Below the pieces are notes generated by a model that did not search any database, was not told the DNA's origin, and saw only the letters and a program-made list of their open reading frames with translations. From contig OV050032.1 of the NCBI GenBank assembly GCA_920105625.2, forward strand, positions 113,382,542-113,446,541: a DNA stretch of 64,000 nucleotides, in the 5' to 3' direction. The DNA is from Clusia tigrina. Its lineage: Eukaryota; Arthropoda; Insecta; Diptera; Clusiidae. This document shows positions 1 to 14,111 of this stretch, piece by piece; position 1 is the stretch's first letter; each line of letters opens with the position of its first letter. The position numbers and the translations under genes were made by a program.

Positions 1-588
1 CTATACGGTACGTCCTACACCTATCAAAGTTTGCAGCATACAAATGCTTGTAACTTTTTACTGGAGCGTCATAAAACCTTGAAATTTTGTAACAATAAAG
101 TACTCGAGCCTCTTGTCAATTTAGGACATCGCTCAAAGATATGCTACCTTCGAGTCCGAAATCAAACACTGATAAAACTTCAAATGGCCCTAATTTCTAT
201 ATGGTACGTCCTACACCTATCAAAGTTTGCAACATACAAATGCTTGTAACTTTTTACTGGAGCGTCATAAAACCTTGAAATTTTGTAACAATGAAGTACT
301 CGAGCCTCTTGTCAATTTAAGCCATCGCTCAAAGCTATGCTACCCTAGAGTCCCAAATCAAACACTGATAAAACTTCAAATGGCCCTAACTTCTTTACGA
401 TACGTCCTACACCTTTCAGAGTTTGCAACATACAAATGCTTGTAACTTTCTACTGGAGCGTCATAAAACCTTGAAATCTTGTAACAATGAAGTACCCGAG
501 CCTCTTGTCAATTTAACATATCGCTCAAAGCTATGCTACCCTAGAGTCCCAAATCAAACACTGATAAAACTTCAAACGCCCCTAACTT

Positions 589-2744
589 CTTTAAGGTACG
601 TCCTACACCTATCAAAGTTTGCAACATACAAATGCTTGTAACTTTTTACTGGAGCGTCATAAAACCTTGACATTTTGTAACAATGAAGTACCCGAGCCTC
701 TTGTCAATTTAAGCTATCGCTCAAAGCTATGCTACCCTAGAGTCCCAAATCAAACACTGATAAAACTTCAAACGCCCCTAACTTCAATACGGTACGTCCT
801 ACACCTATCAAAGTTTGCAACATACAAATGCTTGCAACTTTCTAGTGGAGCGTCATAAAACCTTGAAATTTTGTAACAATAAAGTACTCGAGCCTCTTGT
901 CTATTTAAGCTATCGCTCAAAGCTATGCTACCCTTGAGTCCCAAATCAAACACTGATAAAACTTCAAATGGCCCTAACTTCTATACGGTACGTCCTACAC
1001 CTATCAAAGTTTGTAACATACAAATGCTTGTAACTTTTTACTGGAGCGACATAAAACCTTGAAATTTTGTAACAATAAAGTACTCGAGCCTCTTGTCAAT
1101 TTAGGACATAGCTCAAAGCTATGCTACCCTTGAGTCCCAAATCAAACACTGATAAAACTTCAAATGGCCCTAATTTCTATACGGTACGTCCTACACCTAT
1201 CAAAGTTTGCAACATACAAATGCTTGTAACTTTTTACTGGAGCGTCATAAAACCTTGAAATTTTGTAACAATGAAGTACCCGAGCCTCTTGTCAATTTAA
1301 GCTATCGCTCAAAGCTATGCTACCCTAGAGTCCCAAATGAAACACTGATAAAACTTCAAACGCCCCTAACTTCTTTACGATACGTCCTACACCTATCAAA
1401 GTTTGCAACATACAAATGCTTGTAACTTTCTACTGGAGCGTCATAAGACCTTGAAATCTTGTAACAATGAAGTACCCGAGCCTCTTGTCAATTTAATATA
1501 TCGCTCAAAGCTATGCTACCCTAGAGTCCCAAATCAAACACTGATAAAATTTCAAACGCCCCTAACTTCTTTAAGGTACGTCCTACACCTATCAAAGTTG
1601 GCAACATTCAAATGCTTGTAACTTTTTACTGGAGCGTCATAAAACCTTGAAATCTTGTAACAATGAAGTACCCGAGCCTCTTGTCAATTTAACATATCGC
1701 TCAAAGCTATGCTACCCTAGATTCCCAAATCAAACACTGATAAAACTTCACACGCCCCTAACTTCTTTAAGGTACGTCCTACACCTATCAAAGTTTGCAA
1801 CATACAAATGCTTGTAACTTTTTACTGGAGCGACTTAAAACCTTGAAATTTAGTAACAATAAAGTACTCGAGCCTGTTGTCAATTTAAGCTATCGCTCAA
1901 AGCTATGCTACCCTAGAGTCCCAAATCAAACACTGATAAAACTTCAAATGGCCCTAACTTCTATACGGTACGTCCTACACCTATCAAAGTTTGCAGCATA
2001 CAAATGCTTGTAACTTTTTACTGGAGCGTCATAAAACCTTGAAATTTTGTAACAATAAAGTACTCGAGCCTCTTGTCAATTTAGGACATCGCTCAAAGCT
2101 ATGCTACCCTTGAGTCCGAAATCAAACACTGATAAAACTTCAAATGGTCCTAATTTCTATACGGTACGTCCTACACCTATCAAAGTTTGCAACATACAAA
2201 TGCTTGTAACTTTTTACTGGAGCGTCATAAAACCTTGAAATTTTGTAACAATGAAGTACTCGAGCCTCTTGTCAATTTAAGCCATCGCTCAAAGCTATGC
2301 TACCCTAGAGTCCCAAATCAAACACTGATAAAACTTCAAATGGCCCTAACTTCTTTACGATACGTCCTACACCTTTCAGAGTTTGCAACATACAAATGCT
2401 TGTAACTTTCTACTGGAGCGTCATAAAACCTTGAAATCTTGTAACAATGAATTACCCGAGCCTCTTGTCATTTTAACATATCGCTCAAAGCTATGCTACC
2501 CTAGAGTCCCAAATCAAACACTGATAAAACTTCAAACGCCCCTAACTTCTTTAAGGTACGTCCTACACCTATCAAAGTTTGCAGCATACAAATGCTTGTA
2601 ACTTTTTACTGGAGCATCATAAAACCTTGAAATTTTGTAACAATAAAGTACTCGAGCCTCTTCTCAATTTAGGACATCGCTCAAATCTATGCTACCCTTG
2701 AGTCCCAAATCAAACACTGATAAAACTTCAAATGTCTCTAATTT
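589..2744 (+). repeat. 11-monomer HOR, copy 1
   Basis: Order E-F-G-D-A-B*-G*-C-D*-A*-C, 11 x 196 = 2156 bp, ending just before the next E at 2745. B* is the hybrid with TTCACACGCCCC. G* has GGAGCGACTT and GAAATTTAGTAAC. The same 11-mer order returns at 14112-16267. Relative to the 8-mer it lacks the C between G and D, and it has extra G-C-D-A units inserted after B. Confidence 0.8.
1107..1123. repeat. Inverted repeat CATAGCT-CAA-AGCTATG in G subtype
   Basis: Perfect 7-bp arms with a 3-nt loop at monomer positions 127-143. It arises because GGACATCGCTC of related monomers is GGACATAGCTC here. The same hairpin is seen near 4047, 5027, 8751, 9731, 10515, 11495 and 14631. It could form a short stem-loop or cruciform; whether it does is not shown by sequence. 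Confidence 0.7.
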
Positions 2745-5700
2745 CTATACGGTACGTCCTACACCTATCAAAGTTTGCAACATACAAATGCTTGTAACTT
2801 TTTACTGGAGCGTCATAAAACCTTGACATTTTGTAACAATGAAGTACCCGAGCCTCTTGTCAATTTAAGCTATCGCTCAAAGCTATGCTACCCTAGAGTC
2901 CCAAATCAAACACTGATAAAACTTCAAACGCCCCTAACTTCAATACGGTACGTCCTACACCTATCAAAGTTTGCAACAAACAAATGCTTGCAACTTTCTA
3001 GTGGAGCGTCATAAAACCTTGAAATTTTGTAACAATAAAGTACTCGAGCCTCTTGTCTATTTAAGCTATCGCTCAAAGCTATGCTACCCTTGAGTCCCAA
3101 ATCAAACACTGATAAAACTTCAAATGGCCCAAACTTCTATACGGTACGTCCTACACCTATCAAAGTTTGCAACATACAAATGCTTGTAACTTTTTACTGG
3201 AGCGACATAAAACCTTGAAATTTTGTAACAATGAAGTACCCGAGCCTCTTGTCAATTTAAGCTATCGCTCAAAGCTATGCTACCCTAGAGTCCCAAATCA
3301 AACACTGATAAAACTTCAAACGCCCCTAACTTCTTTACGATACGTCCTACACCTTTCAGAGTTTGCAACATACAAATGCTTGTAACTTTCTACTGGAGCG
3401 TCATAAAACCTTGAAATCTTGTAACAATGAATTACCCGAGCCTCTTGTCATTTTAACATATCGCTCAAAGCTATGCTACCCTAGAGTCCCAAATCAAACA
3501 CTGATAAAACTTCAAACGCCCCTAACTTCTTTAAGGTACGTCCTACACCTATCAAAGTTTGCAGCATACAAATGCTTGTAACTTTTTACTGGAGCATCAT
3601 AAAACCTTGAAATTTTGTAACAATAAAGTACTCGAGCCTCTTGTCAATTTAGGACGTCGCTCAAAGCTATGCTACCCTTGAGTCCCAAATCAAACACTGA
3701 TAAAACTTCAAACGCCCCTAACTTCTTTACGATACGTCCTACACCTATCAAAGTTTACAACATACAAATGCTTGTAACTTTCTACTGGAGCGTCATAAGA
3801 CCTTGAAATCTTGTAACAATGAAGTACCCGAGCCTCTTGTCAATTTAACATATCGCTCAAAGCTATGCTACCCTAGAGTCCCAAATCAAACACTGATAAA
3901 ATTTCAAACGCCCCTAACTTCTTTAAGGTACGTCCTACACCTATCAAAGTTTGTAACATACAAATGCTTGTAACTTTTTACTGGAGCGACATAAAACCTT
4001 GAAATTTTGTAACAATAAAGTACTCGAGCCTCTTGTCAATTTAGGACATAGCTCAAAGCTATGCTACCCTTGAGTCCCAAATCAAACACTGATAAAACTT
4101 CAAATGGCCCTAATTTATATACGGTACGTCCTACACCTATCAAAGTTTGCAACATACAAATGCTTGTAACTTTTTACTGGAGCGTCATAAAACCTTGAAA
4201 TTTTGTAACAATGAAGTACCCGAGCCTCTTGTCAATTTAAGCTATCGCTCAAAGCTATGCTACCCTAGAGTCCCAAATCAAACACTGATAAAACTTCAAA
4301 CGCCCCTAACTTCTTTACGACACGTCCTACACCTATCAAAGTTTACAACATACAAATGCTTGTAACTTTCTACTGGAGCGTCATAAGACCTTGAAATCTT
4401 GTAACAATGAAGTACCCGAGCCTCTTGTCAATTTAACATATCGCTCAAAGCTATGCTACCCTAGAGTCCCAAATCAAACACTGATAAAACTTCAAACGCC
4501 CCTAACTTCTTTAAGGTACGTCCTACACCTATCAAAGTTTGCAACATACAAATGCTTGTAACTTTTTACTGGAGCGTCATAAAACCTTGACATTTTGTAA
4601 CAATGAAGTACCCGAGCCTCTTGTCAATTTAAGCTATCGCTCAAAGCTATGCTACCCTAGAGTCCCAAATCAAACACTGATAAAACTTCAAACGCCCCTA
4701 ACTTCAATACGGTACGTCCTACACCTATCAAAGTTTGCAACATACAAATGCTTGCAACTTTCTAGTGGAGCGTCATAAAACCTTGAAATTTTGTAACAAT
4801 AAAGTACTCGAGCCTCTTGTCTATTTAAGCTATCGCTCAAAGCTATGCTACCCTTGAGTCCCAAATCAAACACTGATAAAACTTCAAATGGCCCTAACTT
4901 CTATACGGTACGTCCTACACCTATCAAAGTTTGTAACATACAAATGCTTGTAACTTTTTACTGGAGCGACATAAAACCTTGAAATTTTGTAACAATAAAG
5001 TACTCGAGCCTCTTGTCAATTTAGGACATAGCTCAAAGCTATGCTACCCTTGAGTCCCAAATCAAACACTGATAAAACTTCAAACGCCCCTAACTTCTTT
5101 ACGATACGTCCTACACCTTTCAGAGTTTGCAACATACAAATGCTTGTAACTTTCTACTGGAGCGTCATAAAACCTTGAAATCTTGTAACAATGAATTACC
5201 CGAGCCTCTTGTCATTTTAACATATCGCTCAAAGCTATGCTACCCTAGAGTCCCAAATCAAACACTGATAAAACTTCAAACGCCCCTAACTTCTTTAAGG
5301 TACGTCCTACACCTATCAAAGTTTGCAGCATACAAATGCTTGTAACTTTTTACTGGAGCATCATAAAACCTTGAAATTTTGTAACAATAAAGTACTCGAG
5401 CCTCTTGTCAATTTAGGACATCGCTCAAAGCTATGCTACCCTTGAGTCCCAAATCAAACACTGATAAAACTTCAAACGCCCCTAACTTCTTTACGACACG
5501 TCCTACACCTATCAAAGTTTACAGCATACAAATGCTTGTAACTTTCTACTGGAGCGTCATAAGACCTTGAAATCTTGTAACAATGAAGTACCCGAGCCTC
5601 TTGTCAATTTAACATATCGCTCAAAGCTATGCTACCCTAGAGTCCCAAATCAAACACTGATAAAATTTCAAACGCCCCTAACTTCTTTAAGGTACGTCCT

Positions 5701-5760
5701 ACACCTATCAAAGTTTGTAACATACAAATGCTTGTAACTTTTTACTGGAGCGACATAAAA
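1490..5760 (+). repeat. 24-monomer duplication, left copy
   Basis: This stretch matches 6194-10464 at a fixed offset of 4704 bp (24 x 196). Shared rare marks include TTCACACGCCCC (about 1750 and 6454), GAAATTTAGTAAC (about 1847 and 6551), CTTCTCAATTTAGG with CTCAAATCTATG (about 2660 and 7364), and AATGTCTCTAATTTC (about 2732 and 7436). The edges are approximate: the match starts inside a hybrid monomer near 6190 and fades within the monomer at about 5685-5880. Differences such as CAACATAC/CAACAAAC in the F unit show some later divergence. Confidence 0.78.
3333..5096 (+). repeat. 9-monomer HOR, first copy
   Basis: Order A*-C-A-G-D-A-E-F-G, 9 x 196 = 1764 bp. The next unit at 5097 is again A* followed by C and A, so the 9-mer begins to repeat before switching. 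The same nine units, in the same order, lie at 8037-9800 and 9801-11564. Confidence 0.75.
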
Positions 5761-6193
5761 CCTTGAAATTTTGTAACAATGAAGTACCCGAGCCTCTTGT
5801 CAATTTAAGCTATCGCTCAAAGCTATGCTACCCTAGAGTCCCAAATCAAACACTGATAAAACTTCAAACTCCCCTAACTTCTTTACGATACGTCCTACAC
5901 CTATCAAAGTTTGCAATATACAAATGCTTGTAACTTTCTACTGGAGCGTCATAAAACCTTGAAATCTTGTAACAATGAATTACCCGAGCCTCTCGTCAAT
6001 TTAACATATCGCTCAAAGCTATGCTACCCTAGAGTCCCAAATCAAACACTGATAAAACTTCAAACGCCCCTAATTTCTTTAAGGTACGTCCTACACCTAT
6101 CAAAGTTTGCAGCATACAAATGCTTGTAACTTTTTACTGGAGCGTCATAAAACCTTGAAATTTTATAACAATAAAGTACTCGAGCCTCTTGTC

Positions 6194-9100
6194 AATTTAA
6201 TATATCGCTCAAAGCTATGCTACCCTAGAGTCCCAAATCAAACACTGATAAAATTTCAAACGCCCCTAACTTCTTTAAGGTACGTCCTACACCTATCAAA
6301 GTTGGCAACATTCAAATGCTTGTAACTTTTTACTGGAGCGTCATAAAACCTTGAAATCTTGTAACAATGAAGTACCCGAGCCTCTTGTCAATTTAACATA
6401 TCGCTCAAAGCTATGCTACCCTAGATTCCCAAATCAAACACTGATAAAACTTCACACGCCCCTAACTTCTTTAAGGTACGTCCTACACCTATCAAAGTTT
6501 GCAACATACAAATGCTTGTAACTTTTTACTGGAGCGACTTAAAACCTTGAAATTTAGTAACAATAAAGTACTCGAGCCTGTTGTCAATTTAAGCTATCGC
6601 TCAAAGCTATGCTACCCTTGAGTCCCAAATCAAACACTGATAAAACTTCAAATGGCCCTAACTTCTATACGGTACGTCCTACACCTATCAAAGTTTGCAG
6701 CATACAAATGCTTGTAACTTTTTACTGGAGCGTCATAAAACCTTGAAATTTTGTAACAATAAAGTACTCGAGCCTCTTGTCAATTTAGGACATCGCTCAA
6801 AGCTATGCTACCCTTGAGTCCGAAATCAAACACTGATAAAACTTCAAATGGTCCTAATTTCTATACGGTACGTCCTACACCTATCAAAGTTTGCAACATA
6901 CAAATGCTTGTAACTTTTTACTGGAGCGTCATAAAACCTTGAAATTTTGTAACAATGAAGTACTCGAGCCTCTTGTCAATTTAAGCCATCGCTCAAAGCT
7001 ATGCTACCCTAGAGTCCCAAATCAAACACTGATAAAACTTCAAATGGCCCTAACTTCTTTACGATACGTCCTACACCTTTCAGAGTTTGCAACATACAAA
7101 TGCTTGTAACTTTCTACTGGAGCGTCATAAAACCTTGAAATCTTGTAACAATGAATTACCCGAGCCTCTTGTCATTTTAACATATCGCTCAAAGCTATGC
7201 TACCCTAGAGTCCCAAATCAAACACTGATAAAACTTCAAACGCCCCTAACTTCTTTAAGGTACGTCCTACACCTATCAAAGTTTGCAGCATACAAATGCT
7301 TGTAACTTTTTACTGGAGCATCATAAAACCTTGAAATTTTGTAACAATAAAGTACTCGAGCCTCTTCTCAATTTAGGACATCGCTCAAATCTATGCTACC
7401 CTTGAGTCCCAAATCAAACACTGATAAAACTTCAAATGTCTCTAATTTCTATACGGTACGTCCTACACCTATCAAAGTTTGCAACATACAAATGCTTGTA
7501 ACTTTTTACTGGAGCGTCATAAAACCTTGACATTTTGTAACAATGAAGTACCCGAGCCTCTTGTCAATTTAAGCTATCGCTCAAAGCTATGCTACCCTAG
7601 AGTCCCAAATCAAACACTGATAAAACTTCAAACGCCCCTAACTTCAATACGGTACGTCCTACACCTATCAAAGTTTGCAACAAACAAATGCTTGCAACTT
7701 TCTAGTGGAGCGTCATAAAACCTTGAAATTTTGTAACAATAAAGTACTCGAGCCTCTTGTCTATTTAAGCTATCGCTCAAAGCTATGCTACCCTTGAGTC
7801 CCAAATCAAACACTGATAAAACTTCAAATGGCCCAAACTTCTATACGGTACGTCCTACACCTATCAAAGTTTGCAACATACAAATGCTTGTAACTTTTTA
7901 CTGGAGCGTCATAAAACCTTGAAATTTTGTAACAATGAAGTACCCGTGCCTCTTGTCAATTTAAGCTATCGCTCAAAGCTATGCTACCCTAGAGTCCCAA
8001 ATCAAACACTGATAAAACTTCAAACGCCCCTAACTTCTTTACGATACGTCCTACACCTTTCAGAGTTTGCAACATACAAATGCTTGTAACTTTCTACTGG
8101 AGCGTCATAAAACCTTGAAATCTTGTAACAATGAATTACCCGAGCCTCTTGTCATTTTAACATATCGCTCAAAGCTATGCTACCCTAGAGTCCCAAATCA
8201 AACACTGATAAAACTTCAAACGCCCCTAACTTCTTTAAGGTACGTCCTACACCTATCAAAGTTTGCAGCATACAAATGCTTGTAACTTTTTACTGGAGCA
8301 TCATAAAACCTTGAAATTTTGTAACAATAAAGTACTCGAGCCTCTTGTCAATTTAGGACATCGCTCAAAGCTATGCTACCCTTGAGTCCCAAATCAAACA
8401 CTGATAAAACTTCAAACGCCCCTAACTTCTTTACGACACGTCCTACACCTATCAAAGTTTACAACATACAAATGCTTGTAACTTTCTACTGGAGCGTCAT
8501 AAGACCTTGAAATCTTGTAACAATGAAGTACCCGAGCCTCTTGTCAATTTAACATATCGCTCAAAGCTATGCTACCCTAGAGTCCCAAATCAAACACTGA
8601 TAAAATTTCAAACGCCCCTAACTTCTTTAAGGTACGTCCTACACCTATCAAAGTTTGTAACATACAAATGCTTGTAACTTTTTACTGGAGCGACATAAAA
8701 CCTTGAAATTTTGTAACAATAAAGTACTCGAGCCTCTTGTCAATTTAGGACATAGCTCAAAGCTATGCTACCCTTGAGTCCCAAATCAAACACTGATAAA
8801 ACTTCAAATGGCCCTAATTTATATACGGTACGTCCTACACCTATCAAAGTTTGCAACATACAAATGCTTGTAACTTTTTACTGGAGCGTCATAAAACCTT
8901 GAAATTTTGTAACAATGAAGTACCCGAGCCTCTTGTCAATTTAAGCTATCGCTCAAAGCTATGCTACCCTAGAGTCCCAAATCAAACACTGATAAAACTT
9001 CAAACGCCCCTAACTTCTTTACGACACGTCCTACACCTATCAAAGTTTACAACATACAAATGCTTGTAACTTTCTACTGGAGCGTCATAAGACCTTGAAA

Positions 9101-10464
9101 TCTTGTAACAATGAAGTACCCGAGCCTCTTGTCAATTTAACATATCGCTCAAAGCTATGCTACCCTAGAGTCCCAAATCAAACACTGATAAAATTTCAAA
9201 CGCCCCTAACTTCTTCAAGGTACGTCCTACACCTATCAAAGTTTGCAACATACAAATGCTTGTAACTTTTTACTGGAGCGTCATAAAACCTTGACATTTT
9301 GTAACAATGAAGTACCCGAGCCTCTTGTCAATTTAAGCTATCGCTCAAAGCTATGCTACCCTAGAGTCCCAAATCAAACACTGATAAAACTTCAAACGCC
9401 CCTAACTTCAATACGGTACGTCCTACACCTATCAAAGTTTGCAACAAACAAATGCTTGCAACTTTCTAGTGGAGCGTCATAAAACCTTGAAATTTTGTAA
9501 CAATAAAGTACTCGAGCCTCTTGTCTATTTAAGCTATCGCTCAAAGCTATGCTACCCTTGAGTCACAAATCAAACACTGATAAAACTTCAAATGGCCCAA
9601 ACTTCTATACGGTACGTCCTACACCTATCAAAATTTGCAACATACAAATGCTTGTAACTTTTTACTGGAGCGACATAAAACCTTGAAATTTTGTAACAAT
9701 AAAGTACTCGAGCCTCTTGTCAATTTAGGACATAGCTCAAAGCTATGCTACCCTTGAGTCCCAAATCAAACACTGATAAAACTTCAAACGCCCCTAACTT
9801 CTTTACGATACGTCCTACACCTTTCAGAGTTTGCAACATACAAATGCTTGTAACTTTCTACTGGAGCGTCATAAAACCTTGAAATCTTGTAACAATGAAT
9901 TACCCGAGCCTCTTGTCATTTTAACATATCGCTCAAAGCTATGCTACCCTAGAGTCCCAAATCAAACACTGATAAAACTTCAAACGCCCCTAACTTCTTT
10001 AAGGTACGTCCTACACCTATCAAAGTTTGCAGCATACAAATGCTTGTAACTTTTTACTGGAGCATCATAAAACCTTGAAATTTTGTAACAATAAAGTACT
10101 CGAGCCTCTTGTCAATTTAGGACATCGCTCAAAGCTATGCTACCCTTGAGTCCCAAATCAAACACTGATAAAACTTCAAACGCCCCTAACTTCTTTACGA
10201 CACGTCCTACACCTATCAAAGTTTACAGCATACAAATGCTTGTAACTTTCTACTGGAGCGTCATAAGACCTTGAAATCTTGTAACAATGAAGTACCCGAG
10301 CCTCTTGTCAATTTAACATATCGCTCAAAGCTATGCTACCCTAGAGTCCCAAATCAAACACTGATAAAACTTCAAACGCCCCTAACTTCTTTAAGGTACG
10401 TCCTACACCTATCAAAGTTTGTAACATACAAATGCTTGTAACTTTTTACTGGAGCGACATAAAA
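6194..10464 (+). repeat. 24-monomer duplication, right copy
   Basis: Right-hand partner of 1490-5760. The monomer at 6077-6272 is chimeric. Its first half is C-like (CAGCATAC, AATAAAGTACTC). Its second half has AATTTAATATATCGC, CTAGAG and GATAAAATTTC, as in the monomer at 1373-1568. The switch lies near 6190 and is the visible breakpoint of this duplication. Confidence 0.76.
8037..9800 (+). repeat. 9-monomer HOR, second copy (tandem with the next)
   Basis: 1764 bp, order A*-C-A-G-D-A-E-F-G. It shares with the following copy marks absent from the copy at 3333: CTTGAGTCACAAATC (about 9559 and 11323) and ATCAAAATTTGCAAC (about 9628 and 11392). It and the next copy are therefore the younger pair. 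Confidence 0.78.
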
Positions 10465-11564
10465 CCTTGAAATTTTGTAACAATAAAGTACTCGAGCCTC
10501 TTGTCAATTTAGGACATAGCTCAAAGCTATGCTACCCTTGAGTCCCAAATCAAACACTGATAAAACTTCAAATGGCCCTAATTTATATACGGTACGTCCT
10601 ACACCTATCAAAGTTTGCAACATACAAATGCTTGTAACTTTTTACTGGAGCGTCATAAAACCTTGAAATTTTGTAACAATGAAGTACCCGAGCCTCTTGT
10701 CAATTTAAGCTATCGCTCAAAGCTATGCTACCCTAGAGTCCCAAATCAAACACTGATAAAACTTCAAACGCCCCTAACTTCTTTACGACACGTCCTACAC
10801 CTATCAAAGTTTACAACATACAAATGCTTGTAACTTTCTACTGGAGCGTCATAAGACCTTGAAATCTTGTAACAATGAAGTACCCGAGCCTCTTGTCAAT
10901 TTAACATATCGCTCAAAGCTATGCTACCCTAGAGTCCCAAATCAAACACTGATAAAATTTCAAACGCCCCTAACTTCTTTAAGGTACGTCCTACACCTAT
11001 CAAAGTTTGCAACATACAAATGCTTGTAACTTTTTACTGGAGCGTCATAAAACCTTGACATTTTGTAACAATGAAGTACCCGAGCCTCTTGTCAATTTAA
11101 GCTATCGCTCAAAGCTATGCTACCCTAGAGTCCCAAATCAAACACTGATAAAACTTCAAACGCCCCTAACTTCAATACGGTACGTCCTACACCTATCAAA
11201 GTTTGCAACAAACAAATGCTTGCAACTTTCTAGTGGAGCGTCATAAAACCTTGAAATTTTGTAACAATAAAGTACTCGAGCCTCTTGTCTATTTAAGCTA
11301 TCGCTCATAGCTATGCTACCCTTGAGTCACAAATCAAACACTGATAAAACTTCAAATGGCCCAAACTTCTATACGGTACGTCCTACACCTATCAAAATTT
11401 GCAACATACAAATGCTTGTAACTTTTTACTGGAGCGACATAAAACCTTGAAATTTTGTAACAATAAAGTACTCGAGCCTCTTGTCAATTTCGGACATAGC
11501 TCAAAGCTATGCTACCCTTGAGTCCCAAATCAAACACTGATAAAACTTCAAATGGCCCTAATTT
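9801..11564 (+). repeat. 9-monomer HOR, third copy
   Basis: Tandem partner of 8037-9800 at offset 1764 bp. Own changes include GTTTACAGC (about 10223), CGCTCATAGC in the F unit (about 11304) and AATTTCGGACATAGC (about 11487). After 11565 the order departs with a D unit carrying TTTTTTCTGGAG. Confidence 0.77.
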
Positions 11565-14111
11565 CTATACGGTACGTCCTACACCTATCAAAGTTTGCAA
11601 CATACAAATGCTTGTAACTTTTTTCTGGAGCGTCATAAAACCTTGAAATTTTGTAACAATGAAGTACCCGAGCCTCTTGTCAATTTAAGCTATCGCTCAA
11701 AGCTATGCTACCCTAGAGTCCCAAATCAAACACTGATAAAACTTCAAACGCCCCTAACTTCTTTACGATACGTCCTACACCTTTCAGAGTTTGCAACATA
11801 CAAATGCTTGTAACTTTCTACTGGAGCGTCATAAAACCTTGAAATCTTGTAACAATGAATTACCCGAGCCTCTTGTCATTTTAACATATCGCTCAAAGCT
11901 ATGCTACCCTAGAGTCCCAAATCAAACACTGATAAAACTTCAAACGCCCCTAACTTCTTTAAGGTACGTCCTACACCTATCAAAGTTTGCAGCATACAAA
12001 TGCTTGTAACTTTTTACTGGAGCATCATAAAACCTTGAAATTTTGTAACAATAAAGTACTCGAGCCTCTTGTCAATTTAGGACATCGCTCAAAGCTATGC
12101 TACCCTTGAGTCCCAAATCAAACACTGATAAAACTTCAAATGTCTCTAATTTCTATACGGTACGTCCTACACCTATCAAAGTTTGCAACATACAAATGCT
12201 TGTAACTTTTTACTGGAGCGTCATAAAACCTTGAAATTTTGTAACAATGAAGTACCCGAGCCTCTTGTCAATTTAAGCTATCGCTCAAAGCTATGCTACC
12301 CTAGAGTCCCAAATCAAACACTGATAAAACTTCAAACGCCCCTAACTTCAATACGGTACGTCCTACACCTATCAAAGTTTGCAACATACAAATGCTTGCA
12401 ACTTTCTAGTGGAGCGTCATAAAACCTTGAAATTTTGTAACAATAAAGTACTCGAGCCTCTTGTCTATTTAAGCTATCGCTCAAAGCTATGCTACATTTG
12501 AGTCCCAAATCAAACACTGATAAAACTTCAAATGGCCCTAACTTCTATACGGTACGTCCTACACCTATCAAAGTTTGTAACATACAAATGCTTGTAACTT
12601 TTTACTGGAGCGACATAAAACCTTGAAATTTTGTAACAATAAAGTACTCGAGCCTCTTGTCAATTTAGGACATAGCTCAAGGCTATGCTACACTTGAGTC
12701 CCAAATCAAACACTGATAAAACTTCAAATGGCCCTAATTTCTATACGGTACGTCCTACACCTATCAAAGTTTGCAACATACAAATGCTTGTAACTTTTTA
12801 CTGGAGCGTCATAAAACCTTAAAATTTTGTAACAATGAAGTACCCGAGCCTCTTGTCAATTTAAGCTATCGCTCAAAGCTATGCTACCCTAGAGTCCCAA
12901 ATCAAACACTGATAAAATTTCAAACGCCCCTAACTTCTTTAAGGTACGTCCTACACCTATCAAAGTTGGCAACATTCAAATGCTTGTAACTTTTTACTGG
13001 AGCGTCATAAAACCTTGAAATCTTGTAACAATGAAGTACCCGAGCCTCTTGTCAATTTAACATATCGCTCAAAGCTATGCTACCCTAGATTCCCAAATCA
13101 AACACTGATAAAACTTCACACGCCCCTAACTTCTTTAAGGTACGTCCTACACCTATCAAAGTTGGCAACATACAAATGCTTGTAACTTTTTACTGGAGCG
13201 ACTTAAAACCTTGAAATTAGTAACAATAAAGTACTCGAGCCTGTTGTCAATTTAAGCTATCGCTCAAAGCTATGCTACCCTTGAGTCCCAAATCAAACAC
13301 TGATAAAACTTCAAATGGCCCTAACTTCTATACGGTACGTCCTACACCTATCAAAGTTTGCAGCATACAAATGCTTGTAACTTTTTACTGGAGCGTCATA
13401 AAACCTTGAAATTTTGTAACAATAAAGTACTCGAGCCTCTTGTCAATTTAGGACATCGCTCAAAGCTATGCTACCCTTGAGTCCGAAATCAAACACTGAT
13501 AAAACTTCAAATGGTCCTAATTTCTATACGGTACGTCCTACACCTATCAAAGTTTGCAACATACAAATGCTTGTAACTTTTTACTGGAGCGTCATAAAAC
13601 CTTGAAATTTTGTAACAATGAAGTACTCGAACCTCTTGTCAATTTAAGCCATCGCTCAAAGCTATGCTACCCTAGAGTCCCAAATCAAACACTGATAAAA
13701 CTTCAAATGGCCCTAACTTCTTTACGATACGTCCTACACCTTTCAGAGTTTGCAACATACAAATGCTTGTAACTTTCTACTGGAGCGTCATAAAACCTTG
13801 AAATCTTGTAACAATGAATTACCCGAGCCTCTTGTCATTTTAACATATCGCTCAAAGCTATGCTACCCTAGAGTCCCAAATCAAACACTGATAAAACTTC
13901 AAACGCCCCTAACTTCTTTAAGGTACGTCCTACACCTATCAAAGTTTGCAGCATACAAATGCTTGTAACTTTTTACTGGAGCATCATAAAACCTTGAAAT
14001 TTTGTAACAATAAAGTACTCGAGCCTCTTGTCAATTTAGGACATCGCTCAAAGCTATGCTACCCTTGAGTCCCAAATCAAACACTGATAAAACTTCAAAT
14101 GTCTCTAATTT

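Noticed and set aside
31..249. About 72-codon open frames on the + strand in most monomers
   Set aside because: They start at TTG, not ATG, and each overlaps the next by 23 bp. Since 196 is not a multiple of 3, successive copies fall in different frames. Variation between copies follows the satellite types and not codon positions. They are by-products of the repeat.
768..953. 61-codon frames on the - strand at F monomers
   Set aside because: They begin at GTG and exist only because F lacks the stop that other types carry on this strand. No domain, no signal and no conserved coding pattern.
12183..12422. 79-codon frames ending in the F monomer
   Set aside because: They are the same TTG-started frame, read further because F has TTGCAA where others have the TTGTAA stop. 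There is no independent coding evidence.
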